Shown one piece after another: positions 50,301 to 63,517 of a stretch of 64,000 bases of DNA. This stretch comes from Eumeta japonica (Eukaryota > Arthropoda > Insecta > Lepidoptera > Psychidae). The stretch is from positions 794,961 through 858,960 of the forward strand of contig BGZK01000071.1 in assembly GCA_005406025.1 (NCBI GenBank), in the 5' to 3' direction. A program made the position numbers and the translations under genes. Each line of letters starts with the position of its first letter. Position 1 is the first letter of the stretch. The notes beneath the pieces were generated by a model that saw nothing but the letters and a program-made list of their open reading frames with translations, was not told where the DNA came from and ran no database searches.

Positions 50301-51588
50301 TAATCTAGCTCATGAACATTCAGTGAATTCAGTTTCTGATTTCAGTTCTGCTCGTGATTTCAAATTCCAATTCCATTATCAGTTCCGATGCTGACCAGGT
50401 ATTGTTTCTGACCCCATTTCCAGTGTTAATCTTTGTCATTAGATATTGCAATTAGCAATAACCAATTGCGTTCTGTGTTCATGTAGACGAAGCCACATGC
50501 ATAATCATAATCATATTTAAATGTAAATGAAACACAGTTTACATAAGGACCATCAAACTATTAACTATGAACAAATATGAACAGATTTTAAAAGCTGTAT
50601 CTTGATACTTCGGTAGTTTTTACATGTAAATTTGTAACTCGCAAATTACAAATTCATGCATTCACTATGTAAATGAACAGTACCGTGCCACTTTTTATCT
50701 GTAATAAAATATCAAATTCTAGTTATAATAAGCATAACAAAAGTAATAATAAACATAACTAGAAAAATAAGTAATTTTGTTAATTATTAATTCAACCTAC
50801 CCGTATAATTTGTTCAAGTGATGTCGCTGCTCTTTCCATAACACTAACTTTTTTCGATCTCCCATGCCTTCACCGCGAACGCAATGTGACGTGAAGCGCA
50901 CGCACATACGTTTTACGAAAAATCCCGCAACGCATCGTGAATAATGAGTTTATTTAGTGCCAGTGAGTATTTGGATGTGGTTCTAGAGGAAGCTTAGTGT
51001 GGATATGATACTGGTAGTAAATAACATGAATCTGTTGTGATTTGACGTCAAAGGTCATTAATTGCATACAACTTAGTTACCAAATAAAGTAATGTAACCA
51101 AAAAATAAATAAAATGTGGCCATGAACAGGGCATTAACACAGGCTGTCTGGTTAATTTTTCATACTAAAATATTTTTTATGTTGGATTTTATGCACCAGA
51201 CTACAAAAAATTGTAGTTTTAATACTTTAAAAAATTGATAATAGAGAGTAAATAGGAATACTATGTTTTATTATGGAGATCCGTGTTGCAGTGCTGTTCG
51301 CTTACATACTGTATAGATATAGTAAAGCAAATATTGTATAAAGTTTTGGTTTCATACAAAAACATATTTTTTCAGTTTGTTGAAAATGATTTTATTGAAA
51401 TGAGGGCCAACTCGAGCCTTGAAAATCCTGTCACTGCAGATGATTTGCACCGTTTATTGGTTCTGGCGAGATTGGTGAGTCTTTCTAGAGGCTTTGATAC
51501 TCTGAACAAAGAGTGTTGGGAGATTTCCAAGAATATGGAGAAGGAAAGAATGAATAGGATGAAAAATCGAGGAACTTCAACAATTTGA
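38332..51588 (+). CDS. MCMBP: Mini-chromosome maintenance complex-binding protein (MCMBP)
   Basis: Nine exons join in phase: 38332-38436, 38524-38706, 39537-39908, 44500-44743, 45872-45989, 46736-46915, 48652-48895, 50049-50213 and 51376-51588. They give 607 residues (human about 642). MCMBP binds MCM3-7, promotes MCM subunit stability and unloading of the MCM2-7 helicase, and acts in the nucleus. Family landmarks in order: [18 protein letters not shown] and GKYRDTAD (exon 2); an acidic variable linker, DSDAMDVD (exon 3); [13 protein letters not shown] and [12 protein letters not shown] (exon 4); [15 protein letters not shown] (exon 5); LGKFCLNLS (exon 6); [15 protein letters not shown] and [14 protein letters not shown] (exon 7); and VENDFIEMR...TADDLHRLL (exon 9). 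Introns split glycine and valine codons exactly as expected. Introns 3, 6 and 8 are enlarged by repeats. AATAAA follows at 51590-51595. Confidence 0.95.
40250..43440 (+). mobile_element. RTE-like LINE, degenerate, in MCMBP intron 3
   Basis: Same strand as MCMBP. Broken frames read an endonuclease domain, for example [34 protein letters not shown] and [21 protein letters not shown] basic linker follows ([20 protein letters not shown]), then reverse transcriptase ([19 protein letters not shown] near 41960, [11 protein letters not shown] near 42160), and the tail [17 protein letters not shown] at 43340-43400. Numerous stops and frameshifts make it inactive. ORF2 is nearly full in order, so the insertion was long. 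A non-coding repeat (about 42690-43290) interrupts it before the tail. Family naming is from remembered lepidopteran endonuclease/RT elements. Confidence 0.8.
42690..43290 (-). repeat. GGGTTCCGT-type interspersed repeat, copy 2, inside the LINE
   Basis: Reverse complement of the 16914-17470 unit: ATACTTGTAGTATAAGACGG, TTGCCAAATTTCATAGTTCT, GGGTCTTGACAGACAGACAG, then GGGTTCCGTTTTTCCTTTTA and GGTACAGAACCCTA at 43288. LINE sequence (GGCCAAATTTTAAACACCTG) resumes immediately after. The far end is truncated, as the GACGAGTTCGACTCGC motif is missing. Confidence 0.75.
43777..44140 (+). repeat. Dispersed purine-rich repeat, copy in MCMBP intron 3
   Basis: The best match to the 812-1130 copy: AAATTCTTT, CAGAAAGCTACACTATCC, AATAATATAACCTATATTAA and ACTAGCATTTG, then GGAATxxAAA units (43875-44045). 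It ends near GGCGGAAAGCTAGTAT. The apparent ORFs in it on both strands are repeat artefacts. Confidence 0.7.
46490..46665 (+). repeat. Dispersed purine-rich repeat, copy in MCMBP intron 5
   Basis: GAGCGGGACAGAAATCGAAA and GTGGAACCGTGATAAG-type units resemble the run at 902-1110 but are more worn. It lies 70 bases upstream of exon 6. Confidence 0.45.
47690..48480 (-). mobile_element. LINE ORF2 C-terminal remnant in MCMBP intron 6
   Basis: The minus strand reads, in broken frames, [36 protein letters not shown], then a [20 protein letters not shown] stretch and [18 protein letters not shown]. This is the C-terminal part of a lepidopteran endonuclease/reverse-transcriptase LINE, from a family distinct from the one in intron 3. 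It is opposite in orientation to MCMBP and 5' truncated. Confidence 0.75.
50255..50520 (-). repeat. Dispersed purine-rich repeat, minus copy in MCMBP intron 8
   Basis: Reverse complement shows GAAATCAGAAACTGAATTC and GGAATTTGAAATCACGAGC units. Edges carry GCGAGTTCGTCCACATGGAT and GTAGACGAAGCCACATGC, worn versions of the GCGACTTCGTCCGCGTGGA motif common in lepidopteran repeats. Confidence 0.5.
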
Positions 51589-51589
51589 A

Positions 51590-51595
51590 AATAAA
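51590..51595 (+). terminator. MCMBP polyadenylation signal
   Basis: AATAAA begins one base after the TGA stop codon. If used, the 3' UTR would be only a few tens of bases. Confidence 0.55.
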
Positions 51596-52249
51596 TACTT
51601 CTAGTTCTTTATTTGTTTCATTTTCTATCACCCGCGCAGTAAATGTATTGTCGAAGCTGTCGATGCTAGTTGGTGGTAAACTTACACTTTTTCATAATAC
51701 CAGCTTTGAATAACTTCAAATTATTAGGACTGCACTGCACTCATTTTGATTGAAGTCTCAAAACTTTGAGTATTTATCACATATGATTGCAAGTAAAAAA
51801 TTCACTGTGGAATTACTAAACAAAAATATATAAGTTTGTATTAATTAGTTAATATCATCTTTAAAGGTGAGGAAAAATGTGAGAAAACAAGTGCATATAA
51901 TGGATTAGGATCATCGGTATTTTACAGTATGAATTATACATATTCAATACGTCAGTATAGAAAATACAATTCTAATTGAAATAAAACATATGATACAAGC
52001 GCTTTTTTGGTTAAAAACATTTAAAACAAGGTCGAAAAATTTAAATTTAGATACAACTGAATCCGTGTCAGTGATATGATGCTTTTATGGGGATTGCTAT
52101 ATGTTAAAATAAATAAATTCTAGTATTTTTTAAATAAAAAATGTTTCTAATAAATGCCATTTTTTTAAAGTTTAAGTAACTACTAAACCTTTGTCATTTA
52201 CATGAAGAGGCGATCTTATCTGCAAACAATGGCCTATCATTTTTTTTTT

Positions 52250-54720
52250 AATGGTTGATATTACAGGCCATCCCTAAAGTTCAAAACATATTTACATGTT
52301 TTGAAGTTCTCGAGTTATACATATTGTCTGACTTGATTTTTTTAAGCTCAAAAATTTGAAAAACGGTGGACCTTGTAGGCTATTCCTGACATTACTTACC
52401 TACTTATGAGCTCAAAACCATTAAAAATAAAGTAACAGTAAATTATCGATCTGTAACTAAGTAGTAAGCTCTGGTAAAACATAATTTTCAGCTCTTCAAG
52501 TTTAAAAAATCTATGCTTATACATTAAAAAAAGGATCTGAAAACTTTTCATCTTCGATATCTTTCGAATGCATTTTTCGATTTTGATCTGCTTTATAGCA
52601 TCCGACGCAGTTTTTTAAGCAGAAAAATTTTACAGGTTATTTTTAAAAACTAATTACTTGTTAACGATATCTCTTGAATGAAACTATCGGTTTTGACGCG
52701 ATTTGTAACGATCGATATTGTTTTTTAGCAGAAGAGCTATTTAGATATGAAATTTATCGATAGTGTAAAAATACTTTCAAAAAACACTAAAATTTTTCTC
52801 TAACAATACTTTTTGAATAAATCAACTAATTTTCTTACATTTAGCAATGATTAAATGTTTGTTTTTAAAGGATTTTTAATTTATAGATATATAGATTTTG
52901 AAATTTATTTATAGGGTAGTTTACAAAATATAAAAAAAAAGGAAAACTTTTCATCGACAATATCTCAAACAAAGCAACCGATTTTTATGCGATTTTCCAA
53001 CAGTCATCCAAAAAAAGTTTTTCTGAAAACTTCATTATTGCGATTCTTTAATATCTATCTAGTGGAATTAGTTCAATGTCTCAGTAAGTCTTAGTTAAAT
53101 GGACCACTTTTAAGCGACGCAAATCATGCTTCGATCGGTTATCCGTTCAAAAGTTATAAGAGATTTAATCATAAAACATACACACAGATCGATATCTGTG
53201 CGATCTCGGAAAATAAAACCCTAAAAGGTAAATATCTAATGAAAACTATTTTCGAAAACCTGAAAATAGTGACTCCTCAAATTATTTATTTTTTAATTTC
53301 ATAGCGGGAAGTTAAATATAAAGGTAAACGCCGACTTAAAATACGACTAAAATTATTATAAATGTTATAATACGGTTACAGACGATGTGTAGTCACTTAC
53401 GCAAGTATGAACTGCTAAAAGACGTTCACGGTAGCGCTACAATATACACTTACATCCGACATATAAACTTGTTTCTCGCATATCGTATATCTCAAATTAA
53501 ATTATCATTTATTAACGTCTTTTCTCAATTTTAATAAATTCATTAAATTTACATATCAACTTTGCTAAACTCATTCAGTTCGACTTAAATTGTCGACTGG
53601 ATCCATTCTCTATCATAATTTATGAATAATAAGATGGAAATAAGCAAAAAGTTTGTTTTATTTTTATTCGAGGATTTCCACTTCACGATCTTTGAAAATT
53701 GATTTCTGGGAAAAATAGCCTCTTGATTAACAATTTTTTTCAAGTGTCCTCTTAAGTTTTTAAAATTTGCCCGTAACCTTAAGTTCAGATTTAAATGATT
53801 TTTAGCTGTAGTTAACATTCAACTCCACTTGCTTGGAAAGGCGATTTCAAATTTCGACCAAAATTTATCAACCTTATGTCAGAGTCAGTATGACTATTAT
53901 TTTAGGCATGAAGGACAATTCATAACAATCATATTACAAAAGAAAAAAAAAAAGGAAGCGGTTAACTCTACAGGCCATCCTTGAAACTTTCCGCTCTGAT
54001 ACTCATCGATGCGTTTTTGAACTCCTTGAGTTATAAATATTGTTTGAGAGCTTTTGAACTCAAAATTTTGAAACAGGTCGATCCTTTAGGCGATCCCTGA
54101 ACCTTCTTACCACTTTCGAGTTCAAAGTGTTAAAAGTGAAAGAGTAGTAAATTATTAAGCTCATCACGCTCAAAAGATCGGTTTCATTACTTTTCCAATT
54201 TTTTATAAGTTTTCCAAGCTCAAAAATATATCTTTATTTCGTTTTGAGCTCTTACAATTAAAAAATCTGTGTCAAAAATTGCGTTGGTTTCAACCATAAT
54301 ACCTTTGGTACACGTTGTTTGATTTATGCCATCCAACGCAGTTTTTTAAACAGAATAAGATCAAATACCCAATATCTTTGAAAAACAAATATTTTTGAAA
54401 AAAACGTTTTTTTTAGAGTTTTTACTAACCGCATCTTTCGAACGAACTACCCGATTTTGATACAAGTTGCGACGATTGACGCCGTTTTTCAAAGAAAACA
54501 GTTGGCTATGCCAATCAAACGATCAATCTTTTTCATATTTAAAAAAAAAAAAACCCTTTTTTTGCAGTTATTAATTAACGGCATATTTCGAATAAACTAA
54601 TTGATTTTGATACAATTTGCGATAATTGACATTATTTTTTTAAAGAAAACAACTGGTTATGCTAAACAAACCATCAACCTTTTTCAATCTTGTGCTGGTA
54701 ACACTTCTTTGATTTTTAAC
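52250..54720 (+). repeat. Diverged tandem-monomer repeat tract
   Basis: Units recur with a pattern like 'ATATCTxxxGAATGAA..CGATTTTGATxCGATTTG..ACGATxGA..GTTTTT.AGCAGAA' at about 52545, 52665, 52965, 54430 and 54585, spaced roughly 120-155 bases where adjacent. The segment 53140-53315 (CGGTTATCCGTTCAAAAGTT through CATAGCGGGAAGTTAAA) is the end of the same dispersed family seen at 60150-60322 and, inverted, at 22085. No ORF of substance. Bases 51600-52249 and 53320-53900 are AT-rich without a recognised feature. Confidence 0.6.
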
Positions 54721-54852
54721 GTCAGTGTCGCTGACATTTTCTGCCAAGTGTTCATGTCATCATGACAATGTGTCACAATCACGAGTTGATTTTATTGATT
54801 GAAAATATATCATTAATCGAATAATTAACGTGATAATTAGGTTATTTTAAAG

Positions 54853-55842
54853 ATGGCAACTAAAAATAAATCAAACGAAAATAATAGCAAAAGTAAAAAT
54901 GCGGAATTCTTATGGAAAAAGGCATTTATAGCGAACACAGAATGGCCCGACAAGGTTAGTTAATACACTTGAGACCTTTAAGAATGCTATATAGCTAGAT
55001 TGGCAACATTTATATTGTATTTCAGGAAGAATTTCTTGATGTAATATATTGGATGCGGCAAGCTATAGGCATAATTCTTGGACTTTGTTGGGGTATTCTT
55101 CCTTTGAAAGGCTTCGTAGGTTTACTCTTGTAAGTAGATTATTATAAAAACTTTAAGCCGATAACTTCAAATGGATAAAACAAAATATGTAATGTAGCCC
55201 TTTACATTTTAATTCTTTGTAACTCACTATTTCAGATTTGTTATTGTGAATGCTGCAGTCATATATTTTTATGTGAATAGTTTCCAAAAAATTGATGAAG
55301 AAGAATATGGAGGCATGTGGGAAATCACAAAAGAGGGTTTTATGACTTCATTTGCTGGTTTCTTAGTGAGTATTTTGTCATAAATCAGATTTTATTTAAT
55401 CCAATAACTCATTATTTTTATATGGGATTTTTTCTAAAGTTTTTTTATATTTCAATTATTGCTGTATTTTGCTCTTATACTTATAATAATATTCATTACA
55501 TCCTTTCACATTGTAATTAAGGGAAATCATTTTAAGAGAAAAGTCGTTACTATAATAATAGTATTACATATTAATTTTATATGAATGAAGCAATTCTAAG
55601 AAACCTCATTTTCATTTCTCAAATATCATTTTTTAAAAATGGTGCCCCAAAAACTTTAATATTAAATAAATCATTTATTTCAATTGGTCATTATTAAAAG
55701 CTTTAAAACAAAAAAAAATGTCATCGCAACTGATTTTTAACAGAACTTTGAAAATTCATAAAACATAAGTACTTATTATGAAAAACCCTTGTTTCAGGTC
55801 ACATGGATAATTATGTACACAGGTTTACATGGAAGCTTATGA
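54853..55842 (+). CDS. RAB5IF: RAB5IF / respirasome complex assembly factor 1 (C20orf24 homologue)
   Basis: Exons 54853-54954, 55026-55129, 55236-55365 and 55798-55842 join in phase to 126 residues. The family signature is strong: EFLDVIYWMRQAIG, GILPLKGFVG, QIDEEEYGG-like KIDEEEYGGMWE and ITKEGFMTSFAGF, ending TWIIMYTGLHGSL. The layout is a basic N-terminus, a hydrophobic pair at about 48-82 and a third segment at about 108-122. In vertebrates the protein (RCAF1/OPTI) is reported both as a respirasome assembly factor and as the TMCO1 partner in the ER multipass translocon GEL complex. Which role dominates in insects is unknown. It faces OSGEP tail to tail. AATAAA at 55870-55875 is a good polyadenylation signal. 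Confidence 0.93.
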
Positions 55843-55869
55843 AATAAAAATAACACTAGAATGTATTTT

Positions 55870-55875
55870 AATAAA
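55870..55875 (+). terminator. RAB5IF polyadenylation signal
   Basis: AATAAA lies 28 bases after the stop codon. A second AATAAA overlaps the stop region at 55843-55848. Confidence 0.5.
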
Positions 55876-56218
55876 GTATATGCATTTGGAGGTCTGTTTG
55901 TTGAAAATCGGCTGGATAATAATGTATTTCCTAATTTTGTAATACCTTAAGAAATTGTTTATATTAATTAATTTATGAAAGTTATACAAACTGACAGTTA
56001 TGTCATTGTTGCATCAGAGATATTATTTAAGTACAATTTATTTTTTTTTGTATTGTAGAACTTTTCAAATTTTGAAATTTTCTCAAAGGCATTATGTGAA
56101 AATTTTTGAAATTGTGTTTGAATGGTCATAATATAAGAACAAATTTAATATTAAGACAGTTAATTAATACATTTTTCCATTATTTAATTTTATTGTTTAA
56201 TTTTTACAAATTAAACAA

Positions 56219-56254
56219 TTAGTGACAATTTTTGTTATCAAAAATTGTCACTAA
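56219..56254. other. Perfect 15-bp hairpin between convergent genes
   Basis: TTAGTGACAATTTTT and its exact reverse complement flank GTTATC. It sits in the 598-base gap between the RAB5IF and OSGEP stop codons. A transcript-end role is possible but unproven. Confidence 0.75.
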
Positions 56255-56391
56255 TTTAAATGAACACTCTAATTGCTCTATTACTGTTGGTAAAATAAAG
56301 TTGACTCCAGAAATTCTCAAAAATATTTTATGTAAAAATGTTTCACAATTATTGTAAACTTACTAATGTTGCATTTGGTTATTAAGCCATT

Positions 56392-56397
56392 TTTATT
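56392..56397 (-). terminator. OSGEP polyadenylation signal
   Basis: TTTATT on the plus strand is AATAAA on the minus strand, 43 bases past the OSGEP stop codon. Confidence 0.55.
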
Positions 56398-56439
56398 TAA
56401 AATACTATGTAAAGTCCTCATATAAAGTAAGAAAAAGAT

Positions 56440-58593
<2,154 letters not shown>

Positions 58594-59299
58594 GATTCCA
58601 ATAAATATTATTAAAATTATTTTTGTAAATAAAGTAATGTCACAGAATGAATGCGACTGAAATCGATTGTCAACATGAAGTTGACATCGTTGACGATTAT
58701 TATGAAAAGAAACGCATTGTGTGTGTTGGCAACAAGTGATAAGGCTTTCATTGTAAGATCTAATAGTTTTTTAGCTCTGTAAACACTCAGAAAAGTTAAA
58801 ATTTTTCGAAGCCTAAAACGCAATCTAGTGTGCTTACAATGTGAATTTTGTCTATGTATTAAATATAAACTAACGATAAGAAAAAAACAGTAAGACCATT
58901 ATATAAAAAAGCAAAGTTTTAAAAACGGCATTCGCTATGCAATCCATCGGTACCCCTCGAATCTGTTCTTCCATGACGAACCCTTATTTAACAAATTAGA
59001 TCACGATTTGGAAGGATTGATAAATATTGAACACCTAAGCAAGTTTTAATTTTTATTTTTTTTGCACGCTAATATAATTAAGAATATATTAGTATGTAGA
59101 TGCATTGATGAACTCATCAATAAAAAACAAAACAACATTATAAAGAAGAGTATTTGTCCAGTTAAATAACAAACCAAAACATACATATAGTTAGCTTAAC
59201 ATATCGAAATATATTTTCGGATGAAATTTCAAATGAAATATTAAAAAATATTTCATATTTATACAACTATTAAAATCAATAATATTATAAAAACTAGAT
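58594..59299. other. OSGEP 5' flank
   Basis: Contains the presumed OSGEP promoter. One open 40-codon stretch on the plus strand (about 58925-59048, including FHDEPLFNKLDHDLEG) has no start or splice support and I do not recognise it. Confidence 0.3.
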
Positions 59300-60330
59300 T
59301 TAACACTTCTTTTTTAATTTTTCTGTAGCTATTTCTTTGGAAAAAATCTTTGTTTCGTTTGCAAATCGATATATTTTTTTAAGTTTGTAAAATGTGGTAG
59401 ATATTTATTAAACGATCAGACTACATTTTAAATGTTATTTCATTAGGGTTTTGTTTTTTTTTAATAATGCTGTTTTTGGAACGAATCAATCGATTTCAAT
59501 ACAGTTTGAAGTATTCTGGGCACAATTAAGCATTTTTAGCACAAAAAGTGGATACCATTCTGAAGATCGATCCGAGTACGGATTCGAAAGTTATTTCGAG
59601 AAAACCTTTCGTTGAAAATTTTTCAACAAAGCTATCCCTCGATTGAAACAACGTACTTTGATTATTTTTTCAGCATTTAAAACATTTTTTTTTCAGAATA
59701 GTGTTGATTAAATTTTAAAAGTAAGCGATAGTAGTACAAAAATTATTGAAAATTTTGAACTACGGTATTACTCAGACAAACCTACCAATTTCAACGCAGT
59801 TTGTAACATTTAACACTGTTTTTTAGGTCAATAAAGAAACAGTCGATCCGAGGAGAAGTGTTATCTCAACAAAAAACTTATTAGATTTTTTTTTGCAATG
59901 AAAACTTCTAAATAAAATTAATTTTCATACAGTTTCCGGTAATTAATGCAACTTTTTAGTGAAACAAGTTGATTAGATTTTAGTATCAATCAGTAGGTAC
60001 TGTAGTCTAAAAGTTATTTAAAAATATTTTCCTGAAAATATAACTTTTGAGTATTCTCAAAATTTTATGGGTCGAATCTGTTCAAATTATCAAATTGCTA
60101 AGAAAAACTGTTTTTTTTTTTTTTGGATAAAGCACACGTACCTAGATCGGTCAATCAATTCAAAAATTATAAGAGGTTTACACATACACAAATGTGCTCA
60201 CGCACACCCTACTTTCGGAAAATGGTCGAAATAGACTTCTAGGATTCTAAAATGTTAAAATCTGATAAAAACAATAACTTCACTATTTTTAAAATTCTAC
60301 AATTTTCATAGAGGAAAGTTAAAAAACATT
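59300..60330 (+). repeat. Second plus-oriented copy of the tandem-monomer repeat
   Basis: Monomers recur at about 59470 (GGAACGAATCAATCGATTTC), 59765 (CAGACAAACCTACCAATTTC) and 59920. The copy ends CGGTCAATCAATTCAAAAAT, then AATAACTTCACTATTTTTAA and CATAGAGGAAAGTTAAA at 60322, matching 53140-53315. Confidence 0.6.
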
Positions 60331-60740
60331 CAAGTGATGTACTGTTTCGAGTCGCTTTGCTACCTTGGATTTTTGTTTTGATGGAAACATCGAGCAATGG
60401 GTGAGTTTTCTAAACTTATTTTCAAATCGAATCAAGACTTTTTTATTCTGTAAGTATTTAATTTACACTCGAAATAAATTATTAATGAATTCTTTTAGAT
60501 ATCGACATTCCATCCAGTCCAAACAAGAGTCACTTAGGAAAATGGGCAAGAAACTCAAGATTTTTTTTTGGTTTAGAGATACAAAATATTGAATGTTCAA
60601 TAAAGTTAGTCCAGCAATTGGAAATAATATGAAACAATCTGATAACCGAGTAGTTCAATCTAATGAGTGTTTATTCATTCTTCATACCCCTTTTCTTTTT
60701 CTTCGGTTTCAAAGAATATATTTTTTTTGTTCTGAGATGT

Positions 60741-61184
60741 TTATTTACTATTTCTATAGTTTTTATTGTTGTTTAATTTTTCGTCTATGTTGTTATTTAT
60801 ACACTCGTTGATATTTAGCTCAATTTCTTTCATTTTTCGTTGTTTTTTTGATATGTCATCTTGTATACTTAATAAAATTTTTACGACTTTTTCATGATTC
60901 AATATCACTAGAAACAGAAATGGTCCAATAATTGAACCTTTTGGCGCACCCATATTTACTGCAGCTTCTGACGACCTCTCATCATTAATATAAACTCTTT
61001 GAACTGTACCTCTTAAATAAAATTTCAAAAGTTCAAGGAATCGATGCGTAATGGCATAATGATGTAGTTTCCTTATCAATGTATCATAATAAGCATAGTC
61101 TAATGTCTTAGATAAATTGTAGAAAACATCAATCGCGCCCAGGGAATCTTCTGACATCAAAATCTGCTGGATAAATTCAATCAA
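60741..61184 (-). mobile_element. LINE reverse-transcriptase fragment
   Basis: An open 147-codon minus-strand frame. Residues 13-95 read LGAIDVFYNLSKTLDYAYYD, TLIRKLHHYAITHRFLELLK, RGTVQRVYINDERSSEA and NMGAPKGSIIGPFLFLV. These are RT palm blocks (FCDLSKAFD...; G.PQGS.LGP.LF) of a Jockey-like non-LTR element. The first catalytic Asp position (D in LSKAFD) is kept as LSKTLD, but the FADD box is absent. From about residue 100 the frame runs into unrelated Asn/Lys-rich sequence. 5' and 3' truncated. Confidence 0.7.
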
Positions 61185-61392
61185 CTTCGGTTAGAAGCGA
61201 TCCTTTGTAAATACAAACTGTTTAACGTTCATAATATTATTGTTATAAAAACACCGTAATAGTTGATTTAAGATGCAAGCTTATATAATTGAAATACTAG
61301 CAAAGAATTTTTCAAAAGCAAAGAGAACTTAGGTATCTTTATTAGAAACTTTTTAATTAATTTTTAATTGAAATTCTAAATAACGGCTTGGT

Positions 61393-61640
61393 TTGGTGGA
61401 AGCGCTCCAAGTATTTGTTGGCGATAAATGGAGACGCACGGCTTCTCGCCGATTTGTGAGAAACGAAAATTTGTACAGTCAGAGAATGGTGACTTCGATA
61501 TCGCTAATACATTCTCAACGATATGTTGGTGATATACTTACGTGGCCCAAAAGCTGGCATTCTTCCAGAAAGTGTCGACATTGACTTGATGATGCATGTC
61601 TACAATCCTCCATTGCTGGTGGCTCTCAATGTGCTAGGTT
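61393..61640 (+). other. GC-richer segment with unidentified ORFs
   Basis: A 63-codon frame (VEALQVFVGDKWRRTASRRF) is followed in a different frame by GPKAGILPESVDIDLMMHV and YNPPLLVALNVLG. Base composition differs from the AT-rich surroundings, so it may be a decayed coding fragment. I do not recognise the family. Confidence 0.2.
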
Positions 61641-62172
61641 GTCTAAAAATACCAGTGGTTGTATATATTCCTGTTTGTTAGAGCTTCTCAATTTAAATTT
61701 CGATTGGCAGATAAGTCAAGAATGGCGCTCTGTTTGTATGTTCCACCTAAGCATTAAAGGAACTGGCTTAAGCATACTATGCCAATTAATAGAACCGTGC
61801 CCGCTTCCAAGGCATAAAGCAAAGGTGGTTAGTAGGCCATGTAGCATATACTTACTGTAAGAAAATAAAGATAGGCTTCAGTTATATTTCTGTCAAAAAA
61901 TATATGGTGCTGGTGGTAGACACTATGTCTACTTGTGTGCGGATAAAACCGATCCAAACCGTTGTAAGATATTCAGAGACTCTCGTATGCACAAGAATTT
62001 TGATAGTGATTAAAAATACCTTGAAGTATGTATATTGATACTGTACCTTTCACTAGACGGTCGGGGGACGTTTTGAGTTATTTTTGTTACTTGCACTCCC
62101 CATCGACGGCGAATTCTGCTCTAAAAGGACTCTCTTCACACCGGTTACTTCACTTATGACATAAATACGTCT

Positions 62173-62472
62173 TTAAATTTGTTTCCGTAATAGGAGGTAA
62201 TTCAGAAAACTTGATAACAAAATCAGTGGATAGTTTGATGTTGCAGCTACATATCTATCATCTACATCCAAAATGTAATTAGACCACTTGATAGCTAATG
62301 GATCAAAAAATTCGTTACTTTTAGTGAGGACTTGAAGCATCTTGCGCAGCGGAAGGGGAAAAGCTGATATTTTGAGGTCATTTTGCCACGTCACAAAATT
62401 TCTTTTTAGTACAAATTTTGTCTCGGAGAAGCTAAGACCTTCGTTTGCGTTGTGATTGTCAGCTCTCGTCAA
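62173..62472 (-). other. Unidentified 99-codon ORF
   Basis: Reads LSFSETKFVLKRNFVTWQND then LPLRKMLQVLTKSNEFFDPL. No motif I can name, no splice support. It could be a remnant of a mobile-element protein. Confidence 0.2.
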
Positions 62473-62622
62473 ATCTATCGATTGCGTATATAAAATACTA
62501 ATAAGGAAAAGTTATAGAAACATATAAAGTTTATATAGAGTTAAAGTAAAAAATTGAAATAAATATTATAATGCAATATCGGTCTATGACCCTAAAAAAG
62601 CAAAATCAAAAATAGAGATCGT

Positions 62623-62829
62623 ATGCGGTTGGAAAGAGTTTTTCAAGAACAATCCAGGGATACCCATAAAACACCACACGACTACGGAAAATATCAAAGA
62701 ATGAAGGCTTCCGAACAGACCAACGACGGTGCCAGTACACTTGTGCCTGGAGAGACCCGGGTTGTGCAAGTGGATGAGGTGATCGCTTCTGTATCAACGC
62801 TGGGCTGTAAAGATATCGATTATGTGTGA
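62623..62829 (+). other. Unidentified 68-codon ORF, GC-richer than surroundings
   Basis: Ends GETRVVQVDEVIASVSTLG then CKDIDYV. Codon texture looks protein-like, but both strands are open and no family is recognised. It may be the tail of a decayed retroelement ORF. Confidence 0.2.
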
Positions 62830-63268
62830 CTACCGATTATTAAAGACACATTTAGTAGCAGCTGGTGCACGTTTTACTTACTATATTTATAACTACACGA
62901 AATCCGAAGGAATTAGTAGTATTCAAAAATAATTGTACATATAATTTGCTCAAAGAAAATATCACCCGTTACGTACACGTATTCATGTAAAATACACTGC
63001 CGTGTCCACGATACAGCCAAACCCCGATTTTTCACTTAGAACTACTTTAGCACCCAATTTTTGAAACAATTGCTTCGGCTTGGGAAGTATTGTGTGTTAC
63101 GTCAAACATGAAGATGACCCGTTCATAATTGCGATTAGTGGGGCTAAACACATATTACAGCATTTTATTTTAAAATGTCATTTAAGAAAAAGTCACTTTT
63201 AAAATTAAATTTGCTTCCACGCCTTCTTTTTGATGGTTATTTGGGTTAACATCCGTCAAATGTAGGAT

Positions 63269-63517
63269 GTGGAAATAAATGACTTTTTATTAAAAGTCAG
63301 TTTAATAAAAACAATACTGTCAGGGGACAGTAGAAGAGGCTTTTACATAATACCCCACGATAACTGTCGACGAGGCCGTTGTGTCAATGAAGATTCATTT
63401 CACCATCATGATCATGGCCGTGTCTTATTTCGCCACAAGCAAGGCGTACATTATTTTTGCAGAGATTCCAGGACTATGCTAGAATTAGTATTTAGAAAAA
63501 ACAGGCTGATTGACTGA
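63269..63517 (+). other. Unidentified 82-codon ORF near the window edge
   Basis: The stretch CRRGRCVNEDSFHHHDHGRV lies in a GC-richer patch (63320-63500). No acceptor, donor or family link is convincing. From 63518 to 64000 I see only AT-rich, repeat-like sequence. Confidence 0.2.

Noticed and set aside
60365..60592. Possible two-exon mini-gene (FCFDGNIEQW, GT donor at about 60401, acceptor near 60500)
   Set aside because: Joining the exons in phase leads to an early stop, and the sequence abuts a dispersed repeat end.
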